10,786 bases of DNA from positions 1 to 10,786 of the forward strand of contig DFEO01000074.1 in NCBI GenBank assembly GCA_002368715.1, given 5' to 3'. This document shows positions 1 to 5,923 of this stretch, one piece after another. This stretch comes from Ruminococcus sp. UBA3800. GTDB lineage: Bacteria; Bacillota; Clostridia; Oscillospirales; Ruminococcaceae. The notes beneath the pieces were generated by a model. The model was given only the letters and a program-made list of their open reading frames with translations, was not told where the DNA came from and searched no databases. The first letter of the stretch is position 1. Every line of letters begins with the position of its first letter. Made by a program: the position numbers and the translations under genes.

Positions 1-36
1 CTCGGTTGAAAGTGTTAAAAACTCGGTGATTTTCAT
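1..36 (-). CDS. Possible 5' end of a leftward gene (partial)
   Basis: On the minus strand an open frame starts with ATG at 36-34 and runs off the left edge, giving 12 residues that begin MKITEFLTLSTE. A GGA-containing purine stretch lies about 8 nt upstream of this ATG, a modest ribosome binding site. A second open frame on the same strand starts at 55 or 49 (MIMEKRYENHR...) but has no upstream Shine-Dalgarno sequence. Too little is present to name a product. The divergent arrangement with the ABC operon and the long upstream region make a real gene start plausible, but this is a weak call. Confidence 0.3.
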   Translation of the reverse strand, partial: MKITEFLTLSTE

Positions 37-182
37 AGCGTTTTTCCATTATCATACGCTAAAGTTTCAACAACAGTCCGTTTTTTGTAACACAAGTTTT
101 CCCGCAGCACCAAAGGCAGAAAATGTTTTTGTCCTCAAAAATGTACTCAAAACCTCTGCTGCACAGGGGCTCCGATAAGCGC

Positions 183-200
183 TGTAACCTAAATGTAACC
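183..200. promoter_or_regulatory. Direct repeat TGTAACC-N4-TGTAACC, candidate regulator site
   Basis: Two identical 7-mers, TGTAACC, lie at 183-189 and 194-200, an 11-bp period or one helical turn. This 7-4-7 geometry is typical of OmpR/PhoB-family response-regulator sites. A related TGTAACA occurs at 86-92. The repeats lie about 70 bp upstream of the -35 box of the ABC operon promoter, so they could serve that promoter or a leftward gene. No regulator gene is in the window, so the function is inferred from geometry alone. Confidence 0.35.
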
Positions 201-213
201 AAAGCGGATATCG

Positions 214-238
214 AAAAAAGTGCGTAGATATGCACTTT
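214..238 (-). terminator. Leftward terminator-like hairpin in the leader of the left-edge region
   Basis: AAAGTGC (217-223) pairs with GCACTTT (232-238) around an 8-nt loop. Read on the minus strand, the hairpin is followed by six T residues (219-214 complement), the shape of an intrinsic terminator. It lies upstream of the putative leftward gene start at 36, so if real it would act on a leftward leader (attenuation) or block leftward background transcription. On the plus strand it has no T tract. Confidence 0.4.
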
Positions 239-268
239 CAGAGGCCGGATGATAAAATTGTAAGAAAT

Positions 269-298
269 GTTGACATATTCAACCGTCTGTGTTATACT
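269..298 (+). promoter_or_regulatory. SigA promoter of the ABC exporter operon, with inverted repeat over the -35
   Basis: The -35 TTGACA (270-275) and -10 TATACT (293-298) are separated by 17 bp, a near-consensus vegetative promoter. A TG dinucleotide one base before the -10 adds an extended -10. A perfect inverted repeat, GTTGA-CATAT-TCAAC (269-283), covers the -35 and could be an operator half-site pair. Transcription would start around 305, leaving a leader of about 37 nt before the ATPase start at 342. Confidence 0.85.
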
Positions 299-341
299 GT
301 TTTTATGTTCTGAACCGAAACAAAATATGGGGAGGTATAAT

Positions 342-1082
342 ATGGAAAAGGTTCTTGAAGTCAAGGGCCTCGGAAAGCAGTACGTCAAGGGCGTATATGC
401 TTCCAGGGACGTTACCTTTGACATCGCAAAGGGCGAGATATTTGCCCTTATCGGCCCGAACGGCGCCGGAAAGACCACAACGATCAGAACGATCGCTACC
501 CTTCTGAAAACAACAGAGGGCGATGCTCTTGTGAGCGGACACAGCATCCTTACCGAGCCCGAAAAGGTAAGAGAGTGCATAACCTATCTGCCTGACGAGG
601 CAGGTGCCTATAAGAATATGACGGGAAGAGCCTATCTCGAGTTTATGGCATCTATCTATGCCAAAAACGGACAGGACACTATCGACTATGTGAACAGGGG
701 TATCGAGATCTGCGAGCTGGGAGAAAGGCTCAACGACAAGATATCCAGCTATTCAAGGGGTATGACAAGAAAGCTGCTGCTTGCCCGTGCGATAATGCCG
801 AAGCCGGATCTGGCGATCCTTGACGAGCCTACATCGGGACTTGATATACTCAACGCTCTCGAGATAAGGCGCACTATCAAAAAGCTTGCGGCCGACGGCA
901 TGAGCTTTCTGCTGTCTTCCCACAATATGCTGGAGATAGAGTTCGTTTCCGACAGAGTGGGCATCATAGCAAAGGGTATGCTCCTGGAGACAGGGACGCC
1001 CGAGGAGCTGGTGGCTAAATATGAAGCGAGAAATCTTGAGGAAGTATTTGAAAAGGTGGTGAAGATCCGTGAAGTTCTTTAG
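342..1082 (+). CDS. ABC transporter ATP-binding protein (NatA-like, ABC-2 exporter)
   Basis: A 246-residue cytoplasmic ATPase that would power the permease encoded immediately downstream. Visible motifs are Walker A GPNGAGKT (residues 38-45), a signature loop written YSRGM (137-141) instead of LSGGQ, Walker B LAILDEP (157-163), the D-loop SGLD (165-168) and the switch histidine H194 in SSH. The Q-loop region reads YLPDE, a variant common in NatA/DrrA-type exporters. The open frame extends upstream to 267, but the start at 342 is chosen because GGGGAGG (329-335) precedes it by 6 nt and the promoter -10 ends at 298. The substrate is not evident; Na+, drug and peptide exporters share this architecture. 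The 3' end overlaps the permease gene by 14 bp, implying translational coupling. Confidence 0.92.
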   Translation: MEKVLEVKGLGKQYVKGVYASRDVTFDIAKGEIFALIGPNGAGKTTTIRTIATLLKTTEGDALVSGHSILTEPEKVRECITYLPDEAGAYKNMTGRAYLEFMASIYAKNGQDTIDYVNRGIEICELGERLNDKISSYSRGMTRKLLLARAIMPKPDLAILDEPTSGLDILNALEIRRTIKKLAADGMSFLLSSHNMLEIEFVSDRVGIIAKGMLLETGTPEELVAKYEARNLEEVFEKVVKIREVL

Positions 1083-2382
1083 TCTTTTCAAAAAAGAGCT
1101 GAGAGATATGCTCAACGCCCAGACCATACTTACTATGGTGGGCATCGTGGCCATGCTTGTGATAATCGGAAACATCTTCTCCGACTCCATAAGCGAGAGC
1201 GCAAAGAAGAGCGGAGATATTGTTATCTGCGATATGGACGATACGGACTTTACAAAGTCTGTCATCAAGGCTCTCAAGGAGGACTGTGAATCGAACGACG
1301 GATCTCTCAAGGAGGTCACGATCAAGTCGGAGAACTATTCAAAGGAGCTTAAAAGGATAGATCAGAAGCAGGTGCTCATCATCCCCAAAGGATTTACCGA
1401 GCTGACCCAGCAGAAGCACAAGACCGCTAAGATACGCTTTGTTCAGAGGATGACCTCTCTTGCGATGATGTCAAACCTCAACACAGGTTCATCCACGGCG
1501 TTCGAGACCTTTAAGAACGCTGTAAAGAACGCTATCTATCAGGACAAGCTTGCCAAGGGCGAAATGACCGCAGAAGAGATAAAGCAGCTGGAGGATCCTG
1601 TCGAGCTTGAGGAGATAACCGTTGTCGGCAGCAAGCAGGAGGAGATAAGCAGCTCCGTTATCATGTCTATCTGTGCGACACAGAATATGATCGTTCCGAT
1701 AATCCTGTTCGTTCTTATAATGTTCGCATCCCAGATGATACTTAATGCTATCTCGACCGAGAAGATCGACAAGACACTGGAAACACTTCTCTCGGCTCCT
1801 ATCTCAAGGATGACGGTCCTTGCCGCAAAGACGCTTTCCGCCGCTGTTGTGGCTCTGCTCCAGGCTGCGTGCTTTATGTTCGGCTCCAGCAGGATGATGA
1901 GCGGAATGACCTCCGGTATCGGTGTTGACTCCGATAAGTTTGACCAGGCACTTAAAAACCTGGGTCTTTCCCTTTCGGCAGGCCAGTATGTGCTTGTGGG
2001 CGTCCAGATGTTCCTGTCGATACTCATCGCATTGTCTATCGCAATGATACTGGGAGTTCTTGCAAAGGACGCAAAGTCTGCACAGACTCTGCTTATGCCG
2101 ATAACCATATCCACAATGATCCCTTATTTCCTTTCGATAGTATCCGATATCTCGTCGCTGCCTATCGTTCTCAGAGCTATCGTTTATGCTATACCGTTCT
2201 CGCACACCTTTATGGCTACTGAGAACGCTATGTTCCAGAACACCGCAGTTTACATCGGCGGTCTTATCTATCAGGCAGTGTTCCTTGCCGTATGCATAAA
2301 GATAGCACTTTCGATATTTATGAGCGACAAGATCTTCACAATGTCCATCGGCGGCAAAAAGGAAAAGAAAAAGAAAGCCTAG
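1069..2382 (+). CDS. ABC-2 type transporter permease (NatB-like)
   Basis: A 437-residue integral membrane protein that is the transport partner of the preceding ATPase. The predicted layout is one N-terminal membrane helix (about 18-37), a large extracytoplasmic domain (about 40-195), then a C-terminal block of helices (about 205-225, 252-270, 307-332, 342-362 and 394-419). This is the ABC2_membrane_3/NatB topology. A cytoplasmic segment, EKIDKTLETLLSAPISR (about 231-247), matches the conserved coupling region of this family. The start is GTG at 1069, inside the upstream gene, with AGGTGG just before it. The protein ends in a lysine-rich tail (KKEKKKKA). No substrate can be assigned. No good U-tract terminator follows directly; hairpins from 2392 onward may end the transcript. 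Confidence 0.9.
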   Translation: MKFFSLFKKELRDMLNAQTILTMVGIVAMLVIIGNIFSDSISESAKKSGDIVICDMDDTDFTKSVIKALKEDCESNDGSLKEVTIKSENYSKELKRIDQKQVLIIPKGFTELTQQKHKTAKIRFVQRMTSLAMMSNLNTGSSTAFETFKNAVKNAIYQDKLAKGEMTAEEIKQLEDPVELEEITVVGSKQEEISSSVIMSICATQNMIVPIILFVLIMFASQMILNAISTEKIDKTLETLLSAPISRMTVLAAKTLSAAVVALLQAACFMFGSSRMMSGMTSGIGVDSDKFDQALKNLGLSLSAGQYVLVGVQMFLSILIALSIAMILGVLAKDAKSAQTLLMPITISTMIPYFLSIVSDISSLPIVLRAIVYAIPFSHTFMATENAMFQNTAVYIGGLIYQAVFLAVCIKIALSIFMSDKIFTMSIGGKKEKKKKA

Positions 2383-2391
2383 TGCTCGCCG

Positions 2392-2409
2392 GCAGGTGCG
2401 TGCACCTGC
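2392..2409. repeat. Perfect 8-bp inverted repeat after the permease stop
   Basis: GCAGGTGC (2392-2399) and GCACCTGC (2402-2409) flank a GT centre, 9 nt after the permease stop codon. As RNA it would fold into a GC-rich stem with a small loop but lacks a following T run, so it could be a processing or 3'-end stability structure, or a part of the adjacent repeat cluster. Confidence 0.55.
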
Positions 2410-2417
2410 ACCCAATT

Positions 2418-2481
2418 CCCCCACCCATCAGGGTTTTGTGTAAGCTAATAGATCCCCCTACCCTCCCCGGAGGGGAGGGGG
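2418..2481. repeat. Intergenic repeat element, copy 1 (64 bp, GC-rich hairpin)
   Basis: First copy of a 64-bp direct repeat. It begins with CCCCCACCCATCAGGG, has a central GTGTAAGCTAATAGAT segment and ends with a strong hairpin: CCCTCCCC (2461-2468), GGA loop, GGGGAGGG (2472-2479). It matches copy 2 except at 2454 (C versus T at 2539). A shorter shared motif, GTGCTCGCCG, precedes each copy (2382-2391 and 2482-2491), at a different spacing. No open frame of coding character lies here. It looks like a REP/MITE-type palindromic element. Confidence 0.8.
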
Positions 2482-2502
2482 GTGCTCGCCGCACGGCTAA
2501 CG

Positions 2503-2566
2503 CCCCCACCCATCAGGGTTTTGTGTAAGCTAATAGATTCCCCTACCCTCCCCGGAGGGGAGGGGG
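2503..2566. repeat. Intergenic repeat element, copy 2 (64 bp, GC-rich hairpin)
   Basis: Second copy, offset by 85 bp from copy 1, with a single mismatch. Its hairpin arms are CCCTCCCC (2546-2553) and GGGGAGGG (2557-2564). The near identity of the two copies suggests recent duplication or gene conversion, or a dispersed element inserted twice. It lies between convergent genes and could also serve as a barrier to read-through transcription. Confidence 0.8.
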
Positions 2567-2583
2567 ATTGCTTTGTGCGTGCT

Positions 2584-2609
2584 AATAAAAAAACATCGCC
2601 GAAGGCGAT
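2584..2609 (-). terminator. Leftward intrinsic terminator
   Basis: ATCGCC (2595-2600), GAA, GGCGAT (2604-2609) form a 6-bp stem with a stable triloop. Read on the minus strand it is a UUCG-like closed hairpin followed after one G by seven T residues, a good rho-independent terminator. It is the second of two leftward terminators beyond the zinc-ribbon gene at 2757-3524, and may have arrived with the neighbouring heptamer repeats. Confidence 0.7.
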
Positions 2610-2616
2610 ACCTTAA

Positions 2617-2658
2617 TTATTCATTATTCATTATTCATTATTCACTCTTCACTATTCA
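2617..2658. repeat. Heptanucleotide tandem repeat (TTATTCA)6
   Basis: Six consecutive 7-nt units: four exact copies of TTATTCA (2617-2644) and two diverged copies, CTCTTCA and CTATTCA (2645-2658). The array is AT-rich and non-coding and lies between the two leftward terminators. It resembles the short tandem heptanucleotide repeats known from some bacterial genomes. Copy number is expected to vary by slippage. Confidence 0.8.
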
Positions 2659-2680
2659 CTGAGCAGGCGCTGCACAAAGC

Positions 2681-2723
2681 AAACAAAAAGGCACTTTTGC
2701 CGGTCTCCCGACAAAAGTGCCTT
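2681..2723 (-). terminator. Intrinsic terminator of the zinc-ribbon gene
   Basis: A 12-bp perfect stem, AAGGCACTTTTG (2688-2699) with CAAAAGTGCCTT (2712-2723), encloses a 12-nt loop that contains a further CGG/CCG pairing. Read leftward, the stem runs into TTTTTG and then TTT, so it ends transcription from the gene stopping at 2757. It may also act weakly on rightward transcripts from the ABC operon. Confidence 0.85.
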
Positions 2724-2756
2724 AAATAATGCTTCTTTAATGCGCCTGCGCTTCCT

Positions 2757-3524
2757 CTATTCCGTGAAATACGGATAAGCCTCTTCCTCTGCGATAGTGA
2801 CCACCGAAGCTGCCTTCTTCGAGGACGAATCGTCGTCACCGAATATCTGCTTTCTGAACAGTACGAACACGTCAACGATGATAACTGCCAGTATAAGTAT
2901 TATCAGGATGATAGGCACCAGTGCGCCCGCACCCTTCCCGGGAGTAACACCACTCTGGGTGGGCTGCTGCTGGGGTATGGGACCCTGCGGTTGCTGGTAA
3001 TCAGGCATAGGCTGCTGATACTGGGGCTGAGGCACGGGACCCTGCTGGACAGGCTGCTGATAAGCAGGCTGCTGTACAGGCTGAGGAGCAGGTGCCGGAG
3101 GCGGTATCACAGCATCCTGAGGTGCTGCCTGTACCGGTGCAGGCTTCGGAGCCTGCTGCTGAGCCGGCGCCTGATAGGGCTCCTGACCCGGCAGATATAC
3201 ACTCTCCATAGTCGGCATATCATCTGTATGCTTGGGTATATCGCTAACATCGGGCTGAACATCGTAGTCGGAATAATCGATCTGCGGCACCTCAACGGTG
3301 TCCATCGTCGGGTTGCGGTCTATCTCCTGCGCCACCGGCTCAGGAGCTTCTTCCAAAGCCGTCTTCGTTCCGCACACAGGGCAGAACTTAGCTCCTGCTG
3401 CCAAAGTATTTCCGCAGACAGCACACATACCCGTCTGAACAAGGCTCTGTATCCTCGTTCCGCAGGAAGCACAGAACTTTGCGCCCTCCGCAAGCTCGTT
3501 TCCGCAGTTCGGACAACTTGCCAT
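2757..3524 (-). CDS. Zinc-ribbon protein with disordered linker and C-terminal membrane helix
   Basis: A 255-residue protein of unknown function. Two zinc ribbons come first: C4-x2-C7...C18-x2-C21 and C34-x2-C37...C48-x2-C51, each in the FC.xCG form of DUF7577/zinc_ribbon_2-type domains. A linker (about 54-199) follows. Its first half is acidic and carries two similar nonapeptides, PTMDTVEVP (72-80) and PTMESVYLP (104-112); its second half is rich in Pro and Gln. One hydrophobic helix (200-223) precedes a short tail of 32 residues. The start at 3524 has only a weak Shine-Dalgarno (GTGAG). There is no clear promoter in the 82-nt gap to the upstream gene, so read-through past the 3561-3586 hairpin may contribute to expression. 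The role may be scaffolding or regulation at the membrane, but this is a guess. Confidence 0.85.
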   Translation of the reverse strand: MASCPNCGNELAEGAKFCASCGTRIQSLVQTGMCAVCGNTLAAGAKFCPVCGTKTALEEAPEPVAQEIDRNPTMDTVEVPQIDYSDYDVQPDVSDIPKHTDDMPTMESVYLPGQEPYQAPAQQQAPKPAPVQAAPQDAVIPPPAPAPQPVQQPAYQQPVQQGPVPQPQYQQPMPDYQQPQGPIPQQQPTQSGVTPGKGAGALVPIILIILILAVIIVDVFVLFRKQIFGDDDSSSKKAASVVTIAEEEAYPYFTE

Positions 3525-3553
3525 GATATATCAACTCACTTTCTGTATTTGCT

Positions 3554-3586
3554 TTTTTAAAAATGGGGGCAAAAGCGCCCCCATTT
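3554..3586 (-). terminator. Intrinsic terminator between the two zinc-ribbon genes
   Basis: AAATGGGGGC (3561-3570) pairs with GCCCCCATTT (3577-3586) around a 6-nt loop. Read leftward the stem is followed by TTTTT and then an A-rich stretch. It lies 21 nt beyond the stop of the gene at 3607-4434 and just ahead of the start region of the next gene, so it probably tunes expression of that gene as a partial terminator. Confidence 0.8.
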
Positions 3587-3606
3587 CAGCTTATTCGGTT
3601 TTTAGA

Positions 3607-4434
3607 TCAAAGGTAATCGTCAAGATCTATATCGTCGATATCGTCAAGACCGAGGCTGTTCGAGCTTGCTTTGAGCGAGTCGAATGCGCCGCCGTCAAGA
3701 ATGATCCAGTCGCCGTCTACCTTGCCGACCTTAACTGTGGTCTCCTCGGTATCCTCATCATCGTCGCCCTCGATAGTGAACTCGACCTCGAGCTCATATC
3801 CGGCAGTAGGATAATAATCAGAAGTAGAACCGTCAGCAGCCTTTGCCCAAGCCTTTGCCTGGCTCTTATACTTCTTCTTGAGCTTGGACTTGGATATCTC
3901 GCTCTTGTCTGTTACCTTGTAAGAGATCTCAACATCATCGCCGTACTTGATGCCTACAAGCTTCTTCATAGAATCAAGAGAATCATCCATATCGTCCCAG
4001 TCAGGGTCGTTCTCGTCTACATAAGCATCGAAAGCATCATCCGGCATAGTAGCCTTCAGCATCAGCTTCGAGTTGCTCTTGTTGAAGCCCTTGCAGAAGT
4101 CATCCAGAGGTGACTTGTATCCGCCTCCGAAAATAAGCGAGAACAGGATAATAAGTACGATGATAACGATAAGTGCCGCACATCCGAGGATAGCGATAGT
4201 TTTCTTATCCTTTGTCTTAGGAAGGTTCTTGATGTTCTCAATATTCATTGCTTCCTTGATATCGTTTGCAGAGACCTTCGGCATATTAGCCGCAAAGCCC
4301 TGTGCGCCTCCCTGTGCAGAAGGTGCTGCCTGTGGTGCTGCCTGTGCAGGCTGACCCTGAGTAGCCCCGCAGGCTGTGCAGAACGTAGCGCTGTCTTCCA
4401 GCTGTGCTCCACATTTCTCACAGAATTTTGCCAT
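3607..4434 (-). CDS. Membrane protein with N-terminal zinc ribbon and acidic extracytoplasmic domain
   Basis: A 275-residue protein of unknown function. It has a single N-terminal zinc ribbon (C5-x2-C8...C19-x2-C22), an Ala/Gln/Pro-rich linker (about 24-50), a short charged segment, one membrane helix (about 79-102) and a C-terminal domain of about 170 residues. That domain is rich in Asp/Glu and Lys and likely lies outside the membrane. It has an alternating pattern ending in a DGDWIILDGG-type strand, reminiscent of secreted DUF4878/NTF2-like domains, though I cannot confirm the fold. ATG at 4434 is preferred over the in-frame ATG at 4449, because GGGGA lies about 8 nt before the former while the purine run before 4449 is too close. 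It has its own promoter (4540-4568) and terminator. Confidence 0.85.
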   Translation of the reverse strand: MAKFCEKCGAQLEDSATFCTACGATQGQPAQAAPQAAPSAQGGAQGFAANMPKVSANDIKEAMNIENIKNLPKTKDKKTIAILGCAALIVIIVLIILFSLIFGGGYKSPLDDFCKGFNKSNSKLMLKATMPDDAFDAYVDENDPDWDDMDDSLDSMKKLVGIKYGDDVEISYKVTDKSEISKSKLKKKYKSQAKAWAKAADGSTSDYYPTAGYELEVEFTIEGDDDEDTEETTVKVGKVDGDWIILDGGAFDSLKASSNSLGLDDIDDIDLDDYL

Positions 4435-4539
4435 AATACATTTCCCCATTTCCTTAAATCATATTTAGCCGTTCTGAACATCCGCATAGCAAAAGCACAA
4501 AACAGCTCACAGAAACATTCAGGTAAACTACCTTTCTAT

Positions 4540-4568
4540 ATATTAAACCATATTTCACGTTTTGTCAA
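4540..4568 (-). promoter_or_regulatory. SigA promoter for the 3607-4434 gene
   Basis: On the minus strand, -35 TTGACA (4568-4563) and -10 TAATAT (4545-4540) are spaced by 17 bp, in an AT-rich setting. It lies about 40 bp past the end of alr. Transcription would start near 4533, giving a leader of about 100 nt. No obvious terminator separates alr from this promoter, so some read-through from alr is possible. Confidence 0.85.
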
Positions 4569-4608
4569 TAGTTTTTTACAATTAAAATAATATTTGTTTT
4601 CCCCTTAT

Positions 4609-5751
4609 CTAAAGCGTTTGGCGCACACACACCCTCGGCACCCTCTGCGTTATGCCGCACACTATCTCATAGCCTATGGTCCCTGTCAGTTTGGCAATAT
4701 CGTCGGCGGTTATCTGCTCGCTCCCCTGTCTTCCGATAAGAACGGCCTCATCGCCGGGCTTTACCTCGCCGGCATCGGTAACATCGCACATAAACTGATC
4801 CATGCAAACACGGCCCGTTATGCGGCATCTGTGCCCGTTCACAAGCACCTCGCCCTTGTTCGAGAGGGCTCTCGGATAGCCGTCCGCATAGCCCACGCAA
4901 ACGGTCGCAAGCTTCATCCTCCTGTCTGCCACGAACGTCCTGCCGTAGCTGACGGCGGTTCCCGGAGAGATGGTCTTGACCTGTGATATCATCCCCACAA
5001 AGGTCATAACAGGCTGCGGAACAAACGGCAGCCCGACATCCGCATCGGGATAAAGCCCGTAAAGGACTATCCCCAGCCTTGCAAGCGTACTCTCGGGATC
5101 ATAGTGATGTATGCCGCCTGCAGAATTGAGAAAATGCACCTGTGAGAGCACGACGCCCTTTTCTCTTGCGAGCTTTGCGGTCTGCTTTATCCGTTCGGTC
5201 TGTGCTGCGGTATAAGCACAGCTGTCCTCATCGGGCGTGTCGGCGCAGGCATAATGTGTAAAAATGCCCTCGAGACTGACGCCCCCGAGCCTTGATATCT
5301 CCAGCAGCTGCTCTGCGTTCTCCTCTGCCGTTCCCGTAAGGCCTATCCTTGTCATTCCCGTGTCTACCGCACAGTGGAGCCTTACCCTGCCCGATGTCAC
5401 ACAGCGGCAGAGAGCCTGCGCATAGGAAAGCTCGGTGCAGGCCTGGATGATATCATACCTTACCAGCTCGTCTGCATACTCGCAGGCTGTCATGCCAAGA
5501 ATAAGGATGTTACCCTTTATGCCCTCTTCCCTGAGCCTTACCGCCTCGGTGATATTTGCAACAGCGAACCACTTCACCCCAAGCTCGTTTTCAAGAAACG
5601 GCACTATTATCCTGTCGCTGTGACCGTAGCAGTCGGCCTTTACCACACACAGAAGCTCGGTGGACGGACCCAGGAACTTCTTATACTGCTCCGTGTTGAA
5701 CCTTACGCTGTCAAGGCTTATCTCAGCCCTGCATCTTTTGAGAAACTGCAT
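4609..5751 (-). CDS. alr: Alanine racemase
   Basis: A 380-residue cytoplasmic PLP enzyme that interconverts L- and D-alanine, supplying D-Ala for peptidoglycan. The PLP-binding lysine is K38 in VVKADCYGH; the family consensus is VKA(N/D)AYGHG, so Cys and Ser replace the usual Ala and Gly around it. The catalytic tyrosine is Y269 in the AVSYG motif of the C-terminal beta domain. RLGIVLYGLYP and RVCMDQFMCDVT are further family blocks. Length is typical. Two in-frame ATGs lie close together: the one at 5760 directly abuts AAAGGA, while the one at 5751 lies 9 nt from it and is chosen. A frame extending to 5805 has no Shine-Dalgarno. The promoter is not clear; TATTAT/TATACA sequences around 5773-5784 may hold a -10. 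Confidence 0.95.
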   Translation of the reverse strand: MQFLKRCRAEISLDSVRFNTEQYKKFLGPSTELLCVVKADCYGHSDRIIVPFLENELGVKWFAVANITEAVRLREEGIKGNILILGMTACEYADELVRYDIIQACTELSYAQALCRCVTSGRVRLHCAVDTGMTRIGLTGTAEENAEQLLEISRLGGVSLEGIFTHYACADTPDEDSCAYTAAQTERIKQTAKLAREKGVVLSQVHFLNSAGGIHHYDPESTLARLGIVLYGLYPDADVGLPFVPQPVMTFVGMISQVKTISPGTAVSYGRTFVADRRMKLATVCVGYADGYPRALSNKGEVLVNGHRCRITGRVCMDQFMCDVTDAGEVKPGDEAVLIGRQGSEQITADDIAKLTGTIGYEIVCGITQRVPRVCVRQTL

Positions 5752-5791
5752 TTTACTCATTCCTTTATATATATGTATAATAAGATATTCA

Positions 5792-5830
5792 GCCGCAGGA
5801 CGCACCGGCGGTGCAGCGGCAACATTTTTT
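5792..5830 (+). terminator. Rightward terminator-like hairpin between divergent genes
   Basis: GCACC (5802-5806) and GGTGC (5810-5814) form an inner stem, and GCCGC (5792-5796) and GCGGC (5816-5820) an outer one, with an asymmetric bulge. AACA and six T residues (5825-5830) follow on the plus strand. This would terminate rightward transcription antisense to alr just before the promoter at 5852. It lies in the likely promoter/leader region of alr, so an operator role is also possible. Confidence 0.45.
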
Positions 5831-5851
5831 GTGATTTAATGGCAAAAGCTA

Positions 5852-5880
5852 TTGAAAAAGTAAGATCTATGTGTTATAAT
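5852..5880 (+). promoter_or_regulatory. SigA promoter of the SLOG-family gene
   Basis: TTGAAA (5852-5857) and a perfect TATAAT (5875-5880) are separated by 17 bp, with TG one base before the -10 (extended -10). Transcription should start near 5887, which excludes the GTG at 5885 as a start codon for the gene downstream. The promoter may also serve the LCP-like and PII-like genes further along. Confidence 0.88.
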
Positions 5881-5923
5881 AGGTGTGTATCGAAAAAATT
5901 ATCGAAGGGTCGGGATACAACTT

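Noticed and set aside
59..580. Long minus-strand open frame (173 codons)
   Set aside because: It overlaps the promoter and the first third of the ABC ATPase, has no ribosome binding site, and its residues show no family pattern; it is the reverse shadow of the ATPase.
342..1082. Altered signature (YSRGM) and missing Q-loop glutamine in the ABC ATPase
   Set aside because: Variants of this kind are usual in NatA/DrrA-type exporter ATPases; Walker A, Walker B, D-loop and H-loop are intact, so this is not a sign of inactivation.
2418..2566. Possible CRISPR array
   Set aside because: There are only two repeat copies of 64 bp, each with a GC hairpin, separated by 21 bp; no further units and no cas genes.
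2991..4113. Plus-strand open frames of 189 and 196 codons opposite the zinc-ribbon genes
   Set aside because: They are low-complexity shadows (Leu/Arg-rich) of the real leftward genes, with no ribosome binding site.
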